Assembly (NCBI GenBank): GCA_029378245.1
Contig: JARKIF010000026.1
Span: 558,001 to 622,000 of the forward strand
DNA length: 64,000 nucleotides
Source: Roridomyces roridus
Lineage: Eukaryota; Basidiomycota; Agaricomycetes; Agaricales; Mycenaceae
Direction of reading: 5' to 3'
The notes beneath the pieces are model-generated. The model did no database searches. It saw nothing but the letters and a program-made list of their open reading frames with translations, and had not been told where the DNA came from. The translations under genes were made by a program, and so were the position numbers. How positions within the stretch are numbered: position 1 is the stretch's first letter; every line of letters starts with the position of its first letter. This document shows, one piece after another, positions 10,510-21,838 of this stretch.

Positions 10510-10610
10510 GCTCCGTTAGCATGCGAAATGTATCTGCTCCGGATCCTCTTTGTTCTTCCTTCACCTCCAGTACCATCAAGCAGAAGACCCCGTTCGACTC
10601 GGGTACGGAC
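10510..10610 (+). repeat. tRNA-like unit (family 1, copy a)
   Basis: CTCCGTTAGCATGCGAAATG at the 5' side, then TCTGC...GCAGA that can pair as an anticodon stem around an insert, then CCCCGTTCGACTCGGGTACG as T-arm and 3' acceptor strand. TTTTT follows about 30 bases later. The D-loop lacks the usual GG, so it is degenerate rather than a working tRNA. Confidence 0.6.
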
Positions 10611-10820
10611 TTAAATGCAAGCACTCGTTCTTTTTCTCAATCATCCTCGCTTCTCAGCCCTGCTCCCAAACCAGCGATAGAATGGATTACACTCCGTGGA
10701 ATAACGATGGCAGAGAATATTCGAAGAGAAGGCAGATTTGAACGTCGAACGCCCGTGTCGCCATCCGATCTCATTCACACTTGATCCCACAAGGACAGAA
10801 ACCAACCAAGCAGATGCGAA

Positions 10821-10908
10821 GTCCGTTAGCATGCGAAATGCATCTGCAACTCGTGATGTTGAGTTCGTCGTGAAGAAGCAGAAGACCCCGTTCGACTCGG
10901 GTACGGAC
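10821..10908 (+). repeat. tRNA-like unit (family 1, copy b)
   Basis: Best-folded copy: acceptor GTCCGT pairs with ACGGAC, possible D-stem GCAT/ATGC, anticodon stem TCTGC/GCAGA around an intron-like insert, T-arm CCCG-TTCGACT-CGGG. It starts 311 bases after copy a. No clear T-run follows. Confidence 0.6.
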
Positions 10909-10954
10909 CATGTCATAAGCTTCTTGGTACCTTGTGCCGGCTCACCTGCAAGCC

Positions 10955-11050
10955 ACCCCTTCTGCTCGCTCACACTGCTAAAACTCGTCGTCGTCGCAAT
11001 CTGCCTTCTCGGAGTCGAATTGAATTTGAAAGGCGTCGTCGTACGCCTGT
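10955..11050 (-). pseudogene. Scrap of gene C (copy 1 of the module)
   Basis: About 95 bases align by eye to the 3' coding part of the gene C copies (near 33813-33900 and 24480-24560): AAGCCAC, TGCTC[A/G]CTCACACTG and GGAATCGAATTGAA are shared. It sits immediately before the GT90 start, where gene C copy 1 would lie in the module order. Confidence 0.6.
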
Positions 11051-11129
11051 AAATAGTCTAGATCAACATCAAAAGGCTTGTTGATCCGAGTCTGACATAG
11101 ACCCGGTGATCGGGGATGCATCATGATTG

Positions 11130-13023
11130 ATGTCCGGCTTTGTCTCTCCCTCCACGTCGCCTGGCCACGGCGGAACCAGCTACCTCGCAGGATGGCGGTC
11201 CAGCGCCCGCCGTCCACGCTTCTACTTGGCTGCCACGGGGGTCATGTGTGTCCTCCTCGTCTCCTACGCGCTCTTCTCCCAGCGCTTCACTCCGGAGCAT
11301 ATGGAGCACCCGGATGTCGACTTTGGCATCCATAACCCGCCTCCACCACCCCCTTCACGCCCACCTCCCCCCGACTACCCTGCCAGTGACCCTCCCTCGA
11401 TTCCCGTGATACCCATCGTCGCCGCCCAATCAAGGACCCTCGGCCAAGCTCGTTCCCGATACGCGCTTAGGCACAGTCGGGCTCCGCCGCCGGGATACGA
11501 CGAGTGGTTTCACTGGGCACAGGAGAAAAAGTGCCTCATCGACGAATACCAGCAGGTATATCGTGACTTTGAGCCGTTTTACCAGATTGCGGAGACTAAT
11601 CGGACGCATTTCCTGAATATGATTCGGAGGGGAGTGGATGTGGTGCGTGTTGCTGCCTTCTTCTTCGAATTGTGCTAACCCCGGTTCAGATTAATGGCGG
11701 AAACCGTCCGACAGGGTTGGCTAATATCACCATTCGGGGAGGCGAGGCGCTGGTCGCTAACGACCGGACGTACTTTGACAACGAGTGGCGGGATAGGATA
11801 CGCAATGTAAGTTATCCTGTTTTTCTTTCCCTTGACTCTCTGACATCGAGACAAGTTCGTGCACTTCCTGCCAGATATGGAGATCCTCTTTAACGGCAAC
11901 GACGAACCGCGCGTCGTATTCGACACCTCCTCTCTCGAGACGCGGACGAGGGCGACGGAGATCCACGACGAAACACCATTCGAGATCAAGCCCAAATACA
12001 CTAACGAGTTTTTCCGCAATCAGAGTGGGTGCAGTGGATGGACGACGGAGGCGGGTTTTGGGTCCAGCTTGGAGGATATTGCTTGTGCGTTTTTATCCCA
12101 TCGTCAGTGTCCGCGTCTGATTCACCATAGTCATTGCGTCGAGCTCGAGCTCTGGATTTACGACAGACTTTTGGCCGATGCTGAGTTTCACAAAGGTGCA
12201 CCCGTGCTTCTCCGATATCCTCTTCCCGAGTCAGGTGCGTCTTCAGCTTCTCGGGGCTACCTTCAGACTCTGAGTACAGCAGTATCACTACGCCTCGTCT
12301 TGGTATTCCGGCAAGATCAGCGAACCAAACGACATCGAATGGGCTAAAAAGGAGCCGAAGCTCTGTACGTCCTCGCCTTCCCTACGTCCCAACCTCTCAT
12401 ACATTTCTAGATTGGCGCGGAAGCTCCAACGGCGGACACATCGTCGGCCAAAACTACCACAACTTTCCTCGCTTCCGACTTGTCACCATCGGTAACGCGC
12501 ACCCCGACATTATGGACACGCACATCTCGGGTTTCTGGGGCTCGCATTGTACGTACGAGTGCGAGGCGCGGCCGATCGAGGAGGAGTATGATATCGGTGA
12601 CCAGTGGCATATGCCGAGGGAGGCGGTTCATCGATTCAGGTATGTATTGGATGTGGATGGCAATACGTTTTCGGGCAGGTATCTTGGGTTGTTGAAGAGC
12701 GGCTCGTTGGTTTTCAAGGTACGTTCCTATTTTCCCCATATCTTCTTGGCTGATACTTAAAACACCGACAGACGACCGGGTTCACAGAATACTTTTCCGA
12801 CTGGCTGCGTCCCTATGAGCACTATATCCCCGTCAAAGTAGACCTCTCGGACCTCGTCGACCACGTCCGATGGGCCATTGAGAACGACGACGAAGCCAAA
12901 AGGATACAGCAGGCCGGGCAGAGGTTCGCGGAGGAGGTGATTACTGATGAGCAGAATGATTGTTTTTTTGCGGCGGTGCTGCTCGAGTGGGCGAGGTTGC
13001 AGCGGATGGCGGAGGAGGTTTAG
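11130..13023 (+). CDS. GT90/CAP10-family glycosyltransferase, type II membrane protein
   Basis: ATG at 11130 (MSGFVSPSTSPGHGGTSYLA), followed by one membrane anchor (FYLAATGVMCVLLVSYALF) and a Pro-rich stem (NPPPPPPSRPPPPDYP), so the catalytic part faces the Golgi lumen. The CAP10 domain is spread over about seven exons: DEWFHWAQEKKCLID, INGGNRPTGLANITIRGGEA, FLPDMEILFNGNDEPRV, LADAEFHKGAPVLLRYPLPE, YASSWYSGKI, YWRGSSNGG, FRYVLDVDGNTFSGRYLG, then SLVFKTTGFTEYFSDWLRPY and HYIPVKVDLSDLVDHV. Stop TAG at 13021-13023. Introns begin at 11643 and 11807 and recur downstream; the intron near 12085 is less certain. The family transfers xylose or related sugars to glycans. A deleted copy lies at 26004-26704. 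Convergent with the membrane protein gene that ends at 13229. Confidence 0.88.
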
Positions 13024-13228
13024 ATACATATACCCAATATATCTATGGATGCGTCTTAAGCTTGTTTAATTTGGGCATAATATGCTCTGGCAATTTGCTG
13101 GTTCGCGAGCGTGGTTCGGATTGGATGTCCGTTCTGGGACTTGCTCGTCACTGTCGTGTTTTGACATTCGTAGGCGGAATGACTGACAGGGATTCTTCGT
13201 AGGATTAAGTAAACTGTACTCAAGACAA

Positions 13229-16200
13229 CTACTCCATAAAATTTTCCACCTTCGGGCCTGCCAAACGTGTTCGAACCATTCCAGCTTTCCGTAGATTCGA
13301 AGTGGTTGGATCGACAACCTGCTCCAACTGCTCCTCGAGCTCCGGGTGATTGCGATAAAGCCAGATGATGTGTAGGGGGCCCATTCCACTGATGATTTCT
13401 TCATCCTCCGTCGTGCGGAATACTGAAAAATGGAGAGAAAGCAGAAATAGTACGGCGGATACTACCGTGCCTAAGATGATCTTAAAAACAAAGGTCAGAA
13501 GTCACCTCGGGACGCCTCGGGAGTCAGGCCACTCACAAAACTCATATTGGCCTGCAATACTGTTCAATTTCTGTATCAAGAGGGGGCAAATCACTCACAT
13601 CCAGTCTTGCTTCAACAATATCCGCGAAGAACACGGTGTTTCCTTGCAGCAGGGAGACCTCCATAGGTGGAGGGCCATTGGGCTCCAAGCTTGTAGGAAC
13701 GAATCCCGGAAGCGGAGGCATGTGGCCCACTGGTCACCAATGTCAATCCTCAGTCCGGGATGTATTTGTGCGTTACTTACGAGTCCAATACATCGAAGCC
13801 ACAAGCTCAGCCAGGGCATTCTCAAACTGGTGCAATGTGACGGATACACCAGTGAAGTTGAGGTGGAGTCGTTCAACGAAAAACCTAGAAACCACTTGGG
13901 TATAGATAGATAGAAAAAATGGACGCAAGAATGAATACCAACAGGTCGGCTACGCTGAGGTCAGAAATGGGCTGGGAGGCAAAGGTTCCTGGGAGGTTTG
14001 CACCCGGCATGGAGCTATACCAGGAGTCCCACTGAAACACAAACACTTTAGACGTCTGGATGAAAAGTTATTCAACACGTACATCGTTCACAAGAACGTC
14101 GTAAGCATCCGTGGAGTCCACCTTGCTGCTATGAAACGGCGACCACACGGAAGAATCCTTCTGGAATGCCCACTCGGAGAGCAGTCGAGATTGTGAGTCC
14201 ACGATAACGCTCCCATTGACGAGCCCCAGCGAACATCCGAAAATCTGGGCCTTGGAAGCGCCGCCGAAGCTCGGTACCCCAGAGATATCCACCAATGGGC
14301 CAGTATTGCCAGCTGAATCCGAAATCGGAATTGTGCTATAGAATAACGCGGAGCCAGTGAATATCGGCCAGCCACCAGTGTCGGCGGCTATACTAAAGTT
14401 GGATGGGAATGAATCGCTAACAGCGTACCATTCCAGCGTGGAGATGATTCCGGCCTCTACAAAAAAATGTGTGAGTGTGACCCGGCAAAAGGACGTGCCT
14501 TCAACGAAGGTCAACAAATCCTTTGCCCGCTATGTGAAGCTTGTCAAAATCCAGCAGCACTCACCCAGATCGCTTAGCCAATACTCTGATCCCAGGATGG
14601 TGATTGTCCTCGCCGTTGAATTGATCACCGGATCCGTATAGTACCCGCAACTCATGTTGAATTGGACAGCGTTGACGGTGGCGATCCCTGTGCTAGAATT
14701 GGAATTGTACAGGACATCGTAAAGCATCCCTCCCTCAAGCCCCAGCACTGGAGAACTGGAGTTGACAAAGGGAAGATAGAAAAGTGCTCCTTCTGCGTAA
14801 AGCAGTGGGCTGTGCCTGGTACATGGGAAGAAATCGATCAAATTGCCTGCCTCAGTCCGGAGCACGTACAATGGTGCTATCCTGGCCTCGATACTGGAGG
14901 GTTCGTAAGTAGCGAACGCGAATGCAGGAATGCCTTGAGTCCGGACCGGGACCGGGACTGTGGAGTTGAATACCTGCACCACGAACAGAGCCGGTGATGT
15001 GATATGCAGAATCAAGATCCCCCCCAGGTACAAGAAGACGGGAACGACGGCAGGAAGTGATGGGGTTTGGTGGAACACTGACGTGAGTGCAGACCCGATA
15101 CCCCGCCAGGCAGCTACGGTGTCGTGAGTGACGGTGAGCATCTGCGTCCTGCGGAGATTCCGCTTGATGGAAAGAGTCTGTGTCAGAAACACGAGCACGG
15201 CTGTGTATATCTGTGGACAATGAAAAGGTTGTATTATGGTGAATTGAACAGCGTACAGTTATGAACGCTGTAGCCAGTGTGCTGATAAGCCAAGCCACGA
15301 AAGATTGTTGCGCCAGGGAGAAGGTGATCCTATGCTCTAGTCCCCTACCGCAGAGCACTGCAAGGATCAAATGGATGACAGTGAGTCCCAAGTGTAGGAT
15401 GATGGACACTAGGCTCAAGACTAAATCGGACATCCACGTTGAACCCAGGCTTTCTTGTTCTTGAGGTCTGTCAGCCTCCGGATTCTCAAAAGGGTCTTTA
15501 ATACCTTTCGAAGGTTTGTCGGGAGGATACGTCGTCTCCAACATTTCATCTGCGTCCTCTGATATCTCGCCAAACTCCTGCGAGTCTGACACCTCTCGCA
15601 CGCACGTAGTTCCATTCATCAATTGCACGCAGACCATTGCCGCCCGCCGCAGATTCACATCTGTGGAGACATACACTTGCTCCATGCTGGCGGCGAGCTC
15701 AGGATGGTCGCGGTACAGCCAGATAGTTTGAAGCATGTCCAGCCCGTCGATCTTTGTCTTTGTCATGCGAGCCTCTCGTCCTAAGCGGCAAAATCGGAAT
15801 GAGAGACCGAGAAGTATAAGTGATGTGAGCAGGCATTCTATGATCTAAGCCGTGCATATCAGTGGGAAAGAAACAGAAGCATGATAAAATCCACGGACAG
15901 AGACGATGTTCAACTGTGGTAGCCCCTTCAGTCTTTCAATGTGACCAGAACTGCCTGTGGTTGACTCACGTCCAGATGATCCAGAATCATTGGGGCCGAG
16001 ACAATTGCTTGGCCAGCAAGGAGTGAAACATTGAAAGGTTGTGCCGAGGACATGGAATCTGACATGGAATGAACTTTGTGGCCCACTACGCAGATGTCAA
16101 GATATTTGAGCCAGATCAGATGTGCCTTGGACAAAGCGAACTCACGTGTCCAAAACATTGAGGCCACAATCTTGGCCAATTGGTTCTCAACCTCATGGAG

Positions 16201-17949
16201 ATAAATGCTTGTTCGGAAGGTGATGTTGTATGGGTAGAGGTCCAGTTGCTGCATTAAGGCCCTACGCGATTTCAAAGTTGACAGCCCAGAATTCGTGCCA
16301 TAGAACAAAGAACGTACACATCTGCCACCGTCAGGACCGCGGGGATGGCCGAAATCATTTCGGGCATCGCTGTGTACCACCCCTCCCACTGAAAGAAAAT
16401 CAACAACCCGCGTAGGTATATAGGCCATGACGCGTGACGCACAATATCCAGGAACCCGCGAGCGCCATCTGCGAATGCCGCAGTGGACAAATTATCCAGT
16501 TGGCCAGAGAAGGGGAACCATGTCGATGTCTGTTTCTCGATGGGCCTCTTGAAGGCAAACGACGTGAAGTTCCCCGATTGAGAATCCACGAGCACTGTCT
16601 GCTCAACCAGCGTAAGGGAGCAGCGGAAGACCTGAACAGCCTGTTCAACATCCAGGGTGATCCAGGGGGCAGTGTTGTTGTTTGAATCCAAGACTGGGAT
16701 GAAGGTGTAAAAAACAGCGAGCGACGGGAAGGTGATGCCAAAGGTCATGGGGGAGGGGTGGTTGTATGGCAATGACTCTGATCTGTGTAAGGATCAGTGT
16801 TCGAGAGGAATAGACAAGCTCACTCACCCGAACGAGTCACTGTTGTCGCTGCGATGACACCCACATCTACCGGGAGGGTCAACTCCATGCCTTGCAGTGT
16901 AAAGCAAAACAATGTCGGCTTACCTGTGAGACCCAGAAAATAGTGTGTCCCCGCAACATTCACACTCCTCATCGTGGCGTTAAAAGCGGTACTCGGTATG
17001 TACCCACAGCTGATGTCAAAACCCGTAGCGTTGACGCGTACGGAGCCTGTTCCTGGGTTCGGTTCGACGACATCGTACAGTGTGGCTTCGTGCAGTCCTA
17101 GAGTATTAACCGGAGTGAGGAAGGGGAGGAAAGCTAGTGAGCTGCCTGCGTATTGCCCAGCAGCTTCCCTGGTGAGAAGCAAGTGAGTAGTACGGAGGAA
17201 AGATAAAGCTCTCGCCCTACAGAAAATCCTGTCTATTGGTCTCATTGACGCCAGAGAGGTCGAACGCCGGAAGATTTTGCGTCGAGATGGGCACGGATTG
17301 ATTGACGACAATGGACTGTGGCGCGGCTACTGCAGGGAACGCTGTGTGGAGAACCGCGATGCCGGCGAGATATATCAAAGCGGAGAGGACGCCTATTGGC
17401 GACGCAGGAATGCCGCGCTGTTGCCAGAGTCGTAGGACAGCCGACCCTAGACCTGACCAAGCGACGACGTTGTCGTGCGTTGCTGTGAGCAGTTGCCTGG
17501 TATGCAGATCCCGGCGAAGAGCGAGAGACTGTGTGACAAAGACGAGTAAAGCGGAGTAGAGCTAATGACTTGGTGAGATAACGGTAGCCGCGAGATGCAG
17601 GTCCCATACCGTGATAAAAGTCGTCAAGATCCCCTTGACGAGCCGAGCCACACGCAGTTCTTGATCCACACTGAAACTTATCCCGTGTTCCCACTCTTGA
17701 TGCCACACGACGAGAAGTAATAACTGGATGGCGACAAGAGCCACATGCAGGGACAATGACAGAGTGCTGCGTTGACCGGAATATTGCATCTCCGCTGGTG
17801 CTGGGTCGCATCAGTAATAATCTCGGGAGAAAGACTGATGACGAACCAGACCCAGGTTTTCCTAGAAGTGTTTCGCCGGCGTCCGAGTCCTCTGTGTCGT
17901 CCGAGGTGAGTGTGCGGGCGTGAGTCCCGTGTAGTGGGGTCCCGTTCAT
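13229..17949 (-). CDS. Large two-unit membrane protein, uncharacterised agaricomycete family (copy 1)
   Basis: Start ATG at 17949 (MNGTPLHGTHARTLT, then an acidic leader ending GETLLGKPGS); stop TAG at 13229-13231. The spliced product is about 1300 residues and contains the same unit twice. Each unit has membrane segments (unit 1 LSLSLHVALVAIQLLLLVVW; unit 2 LVLSLVSIILHLGLTVIHLI), a TQ-LTATHD loop, a ...GSAV/L... hydrophobic segment, an extracellular part with GLHEATLYDV or GLEGGMLYDV, NITCGY-like and DSQS motifs and N-glycosylation sites, NQLAKIVASMFWT, and a cytosolic tail with IWLYRDHPEL or IWLYRNHPEL. A phase-1 intron joins the units (GTATTAAAG...GAACAAG, near 15450-15510). An apparent stop near 17225 lies in a conserved phase-2 intron. 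Expanded in mushroom genomes; function unknown. Confidence 0.75.
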
Positions 17950-18979
17950 GGAGAGAGAAGGGGGAGGTGCGAAGATTTTGGGACCAGGGATGGATGACGG
18001 CCTGTATTATAATGGTGGCTATCGCCATGAACATGCGATGGAAAGTGCCACCGCCGGGAGGAGATCTGGGGGTCATGAGGAGAGAAACTGAAACTGACAA
18101 GATTGTGGGAGCAGGGATGGATGAACACTGGTGAGCATCGCCATGGAGATGAGACAGGAAGTGCGGGCCACTGCCTCTCCAGTGTGAAAATTCGGTGTAC
18201 AAACAAACCAGCGGAACATGGTTGCCTCCTTCGAGCTATCACAAATGACCAGACAAATTCCTCTTGAGACACCTGAATGAGCGCAATTACTCCTATGCTC
18301 GTGCGTAGCTCATCTAGGAATCATGATCATGATGAGATGCGCTGACGAACGGACAAGCACCAAAAATGACGACGCCACAATCAAGATTCAGAGAACGGGA
18401 GCTGCGTCGCCTCGGTGGCTTTGAGAAGAGACCATTCGGAGCCCCGGTCGAGAGCAAGAACCTGCTGGAAGATGCCGCACGATCCAGCGCACTCAAGTCC
18501 AAAGGGCTAGTACGAGTCCGCGGGAGCAGCAGAGCCGTGCCAAGGCATCAGAGATGCAGATTGCTCGGAATGGGTTGAACTCTGATAACAGCGGATGGGC
18601 GATGGATGGCTTGCTGGAGCGAAGCTTGATTGAGATGGGAGTCAAGAGCAAGAAATGATCCCACCACAACACAGGCAAACTGAGTTCGAACAAGCTGATC
18701 AGTGGCAGTGATCACAAGCCGATCCCGCCACGAAATGATGAGTGATTCTACCAAACAAAACATATTGCAGTACTGTACAATGCTGCAGGACTCTTGTAGG
18801 CGGTTCTCAGTTGCCGACATTTGAGTTGGAAACAAGAGCGTAGATCGAAACCGCTGGCAAACTCGAAGGACCGAGCCAAGTTGGACGCGCCGACGCCAGA
18901 GCGGCGGGCCTCACCATCTTCGCAAATCTTCTGCAACGGCGCGAAAATCTCATTACCTGCATCGAGATCAGGATTCAGA
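17950..18979. other. Upstream flank of the membrane gene; duplicated at about 31.97-32.6 kb
   Basis: I see no gene. About 18360-18660 matches 32020-32370 almost base for base in blocks (e.g. GACGACGCCACAATCAAGAT; GAGCAAGAACCTGCTGGAAG; CCAAGGCATCAGAGAT), so the module duplication extends past the membrane gene into its promoter side. Confidence 0.6.
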
Positions 18980-19064
18980 CTCCGTTATCATGCGAAATGT
19001 GTCGGCTCTCCGTTCCTGTCTTCTAACAAATAGAGCAGAAGACTCCGTTCAATTCGGGTACGAG
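18980..19064 (+). repeat. tRNA-like unit (family 1, copy c)
   Basis: CTCCGTTATCATGCGAAATG, then GAGCAGAAGACTCCGTTCAA with a degenerate T-loop (TTCAATTC) and GGGTACGAG. TTTTT follows about 25 bases on. It occupies the same place upstream of the membrane gene as copy d does in module 2. Confidence 0.55.
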
Positions 19065-19689
19065 CAATGGGTTCGTCCACGTTGCATTTTTCCCCCACCC
19101 ACCGACACATTTGCTTCCTTGCCCTGTTCCTTCATGCAAGGCATGAAGTTTAAACACATTCCACGAGCGAAGGGTTGAACATTGAACCCCAGTGAAAAGT
19201 CGGTGGAATTGTTTGGTATCAAATGGGATGGAGTCCTGGTGAGATGGTTACTCAGTAATGGTTTGGGATTGCCTGAGATGATCTGTTGATAGTTCGACAT
19301 GAATCGGTTCTCCATCTCAGTCCATCCCGCTCGTTCACTCTTAACGGATTCAAATGTTTCAAATCAACCCATTCATGTGCCCGCAAGACTCCACTTATAA
19401 GCCGACGTCAAAAAACTTAGCGGCCACGTCTCTTTCCTCTTACCACCATTGCACCTTCCGCTCTGCAGCACTAAGTCCCTCTCTCCCGCCGGCTTGGGAC
19501 CTCTCTTACCTCTCTCTTCCTCGCTCCCTGGTCCGATGTCATGGCCTTTGGTCCCTACTAGTGTTGGGTTCATCGGTGCGCACCGCTGCCGACCTTGTGA
19601 CACTTTGATGTCTAACTGAACGCGCTTTGTCTAGTACAGGTTCTCAAGTATCGGTGTGGCCTTCTCACCGTGCCACTGTGAGTCCGCGT
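19065..19689. other. Spacer without a recognisable gene
   Basis: Includes a pyrimidine-rich stretch (19420-19540). The first 130 bases continue the similarity to the flank at 32727-32880; the rest is unassigned. Confidence 0.3.
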
Positions 19690-19843
19690 CACCATCTCAC
19701 AAAGAGAGTGTACAGTCTTATGGTATCCAACAGACAAGATGGTGGCAGATATATTCACAAAAGCTCTACCACATGAGAAACACATGAAATTCTGTCTTGC
19801 TATGGGACTACGGCCTGGGTCGAGTGGGGGTGTCAAGAAATGA
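19690..19843 (+). pseudogene. Ty1/copia polyprotein C-terminus (RNase H end), truncated
   Basis: Reads ISQRECTVLWYPTDKMVADI, FTKALPHEKHMKFC and MGLRPGSSGGVKK to a TGA at 19841-19843. The DKMVADIFTKALP block is the classic end of copia RNase H. Everything upstream is missing. The reading frame ends just inside the LTR, which is normal for copia elements. Confidence 0.85.
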
Positions 19844-20314
19844 TGATCTTCTGCCCAGGCCTCCGTTGACAGTTCCTATAAACAACTGGCGAACAAGGTC
19901 GACTATAAACAACTGATGAACAAGGTCGACTATAAACAACTGATAAACAAGGTCAGAACAAGGTCGACTATAAACAACTGATAAACAAGGTCAGAACAAG
20001 GTCGACTATAAACAACTGACGAACAAGGTCAGTTGTATATAGTCCCGAGACTAGACAGTTCCCATCTCTTCTTAGATTCCTACCACACTCTACGTATATA
20101 TACTGCTCATGCTCGCATCTCACCCTCAGTCTTTTATCCCACATTGCAGGTGAACTGAGGGTGAGCACAGCTTTCACTTTATATATTTTATTTACTTACT
20201 TGTATCGTAGTACGCGATATTCGCGCTATTACAGGTGATTAATATATAAGTCTTTTATCCCACATTGCGGGTGAACTGAGGTACGCGCTATTCGCGCTAT
20301 TACAGATCTTGACA
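19831..20314 (+). mobile_element. Copia 3' LTR
   Basis: Begins TGTCAAG right after a purine tract (CGAGTGGGGG) and ends CTTGACA, giving a 7-base inverted end and a 484-base LTR. It contains several imperfect copies of AAGGTCGACTATAAACAACT between 19890 and 20035. CCCACATTGC[A/G]GGTGAACTG and TTCGCGCTATTACAG each occur twice near its 3' end. No 5' LTR is present in the window. Confidence 0.75.
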
Positions 20315-20374
20315 CCCTTCTTCCCCCGCACTCCCGCGCTGCCCCAGCCAGTGCCCCCCTTCCCTTAAGTGCCC

Positions 20375-21838
20375 ATGTTGCGCTCCCGCCCTTTCGTTCT
20401 TCTCTCTCTGTGTTTCTTCTTCTTCTTTCACTTTGCGGCTGCCGTTCAACACAATGTCTCTCTTGACAACACCGACTCTTTGATAACGTATCGGCCGCAG
20501 AGCAGTTGGGAGAGCGGGCTGAGATCTGGTTTGGATTTCGGGGGGAGTCATTCGGTTAGCTCTGACCCTGCATCGAATGCGGTTCTCAACTTTACTGGTG
20601 CGTCGCTGGGCCTCATTGGTCGTTTACTCGCTCACCTATGGATCACAGGGGTAGCTGTATACTACCTCGCCCCGCGATGGCCGTACACCGTCACCACGGT
20701 GATCACGCTCGATGACGGGCAGAGTGTTCTCGTGAACCTCACCGACCCGTATGCGACGCCTACCCCGCCAGGTGGGTCTGAATCTGCGGAGTTCTCCGTT
20801 GCGTGGTCGGCGATGGGGCTCAGCAACACTACACACAGTGTGGTGCTCAGTATGTCTCCTGTCGCGGCAAATGGGGGATTCATCATCTCGGATGGATTCA
20901 TGTGCGTGTTTGTCTCACTTTCTCGGGATATCATCTGAGATGTCAAAAGTTACACGACGGACGACGGTTTACCTCCACCCTCTTCATCCTCCTCATCTTC
21001 CGCGGATCCCTCATCGAAAAGCTCCAACCCCTCCGCATCCCCCAGCTCCTCCGCATCACCCAGCTCCTCCGCATCCCCCAGCTCCTCTGCATCCCCCAGC
21101 TCCTCCGCATCCCCCAGCTCCTCCGCATCCCCCAGCTCCTCCGCATCCCCCAGCTCCTCCGCATCCCCCAGCTCCTCCGCATCCCCCAGCTCCTCCGCAT
21201 CCCCCAGCGCCTCCGCTACACCATCCAAAAGCAACAACGCAATCGCCATAATCGGCACTGCTCTCGGCGCCTCGGCTCTCCTCGCCGCCCTCATCACAGC
21301 CTTCTGCATCCTCCGACGACGCAACCGCACGAACAAGCGTTCTACCTTTACGAATATCAATAACATTCTAGACCAGGACGAGCAGGAGGCAGCCCATCCG
21401 TACTTGCCTGCGCCGACACCGTTTGTCGCGCAGTCTGCGAGTGCGCATACTCTCACGTCCAACAGTCATGGCTATGGCCGCGCAACGCACGTACCCACCA
21501 TGTCGGATGCCTCGACGGGTCCGTTACTCCGTATGTCGTACTCGGATCCGTACCATGACGCTGCACCACATGGGAGAGCACTGTTGCTCTCCCATGGCGG
21601 GGGTACGATGTCTGAATTTGGAGGGGCAAGCACGTACCCACTGCGAGATCGCGACTCGGATATTGGGGACTCGGATCCAGAGCACGATCGTGATTTCGCA
21701 TCGGGGAGCAGGGGGATGAATATTGTCAGCGCCCGACCGTCCCCTGGGCCTGGTCGACGGGGAGAAAAGTCGATGCCGCTGCGAGTGCATTCTTACCCTC
21801 CTGCGGCGCCGGTGTATTCCGAGTCGGAGCAGGGGTGA
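20375..21838 (+). CDS. Single-pass type I membrane protein with Ser/Pro repeat stalk
   Basis: ATG at 20375 opens a signal peptide (MLRSRPFVLLSLCFFFFFHF). Two short introns near 20600 and 20903 follow. The ectodomain has VAVYYLAPRWPYTVTTVITL and NLTDPY, similar in style to fungal jelly-roll ectodomains. A stalk of SSSASP repeats then leads to one transmembrane helix (AIAIIGTALGASALLAALIT) and a basic stop-transfer RRRNR. The tail of about 170 residues is polar, with Ser/Asp-rich and RPSPGPGRRGEKS stretches, ending at TGA 21836-21838. I know no specific function; by architecture it may be a wall or surface sensor. No defect is seen. Confidence 0.75.
21030..21205 (+). repeat. 18-base coding tandem repeat (SSSASP stalk)
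   Basis: About nine nearly identical copies of CCCAGCTCCTCCGCATCC in frame with the membrane protein. Perfect or near-perfect copies suggest recent length change of the glycosylatable stalk. Confidence 0.85.

Noticed and set aside
17180..17240. Nonsense and frameshift in unit 1 of membrane gene copy 1
   Set aside because: A GTAGGG...CACCAG intron at this place restores frame, and homologous phase-2 introns fit in the other three units.
21030..21205. CRISPR-like array
   Set aside because: Contiguous 18-base coding repeat without spacers, in a eukaryotic gene.
20950..21460. Antisense and out-of-frame repetitive ORFs over the 18-base repeat
   Set aside because: They are shadows of the SSSASP coding repeat; only the plus frame has signal peptide, TM helix and tail.
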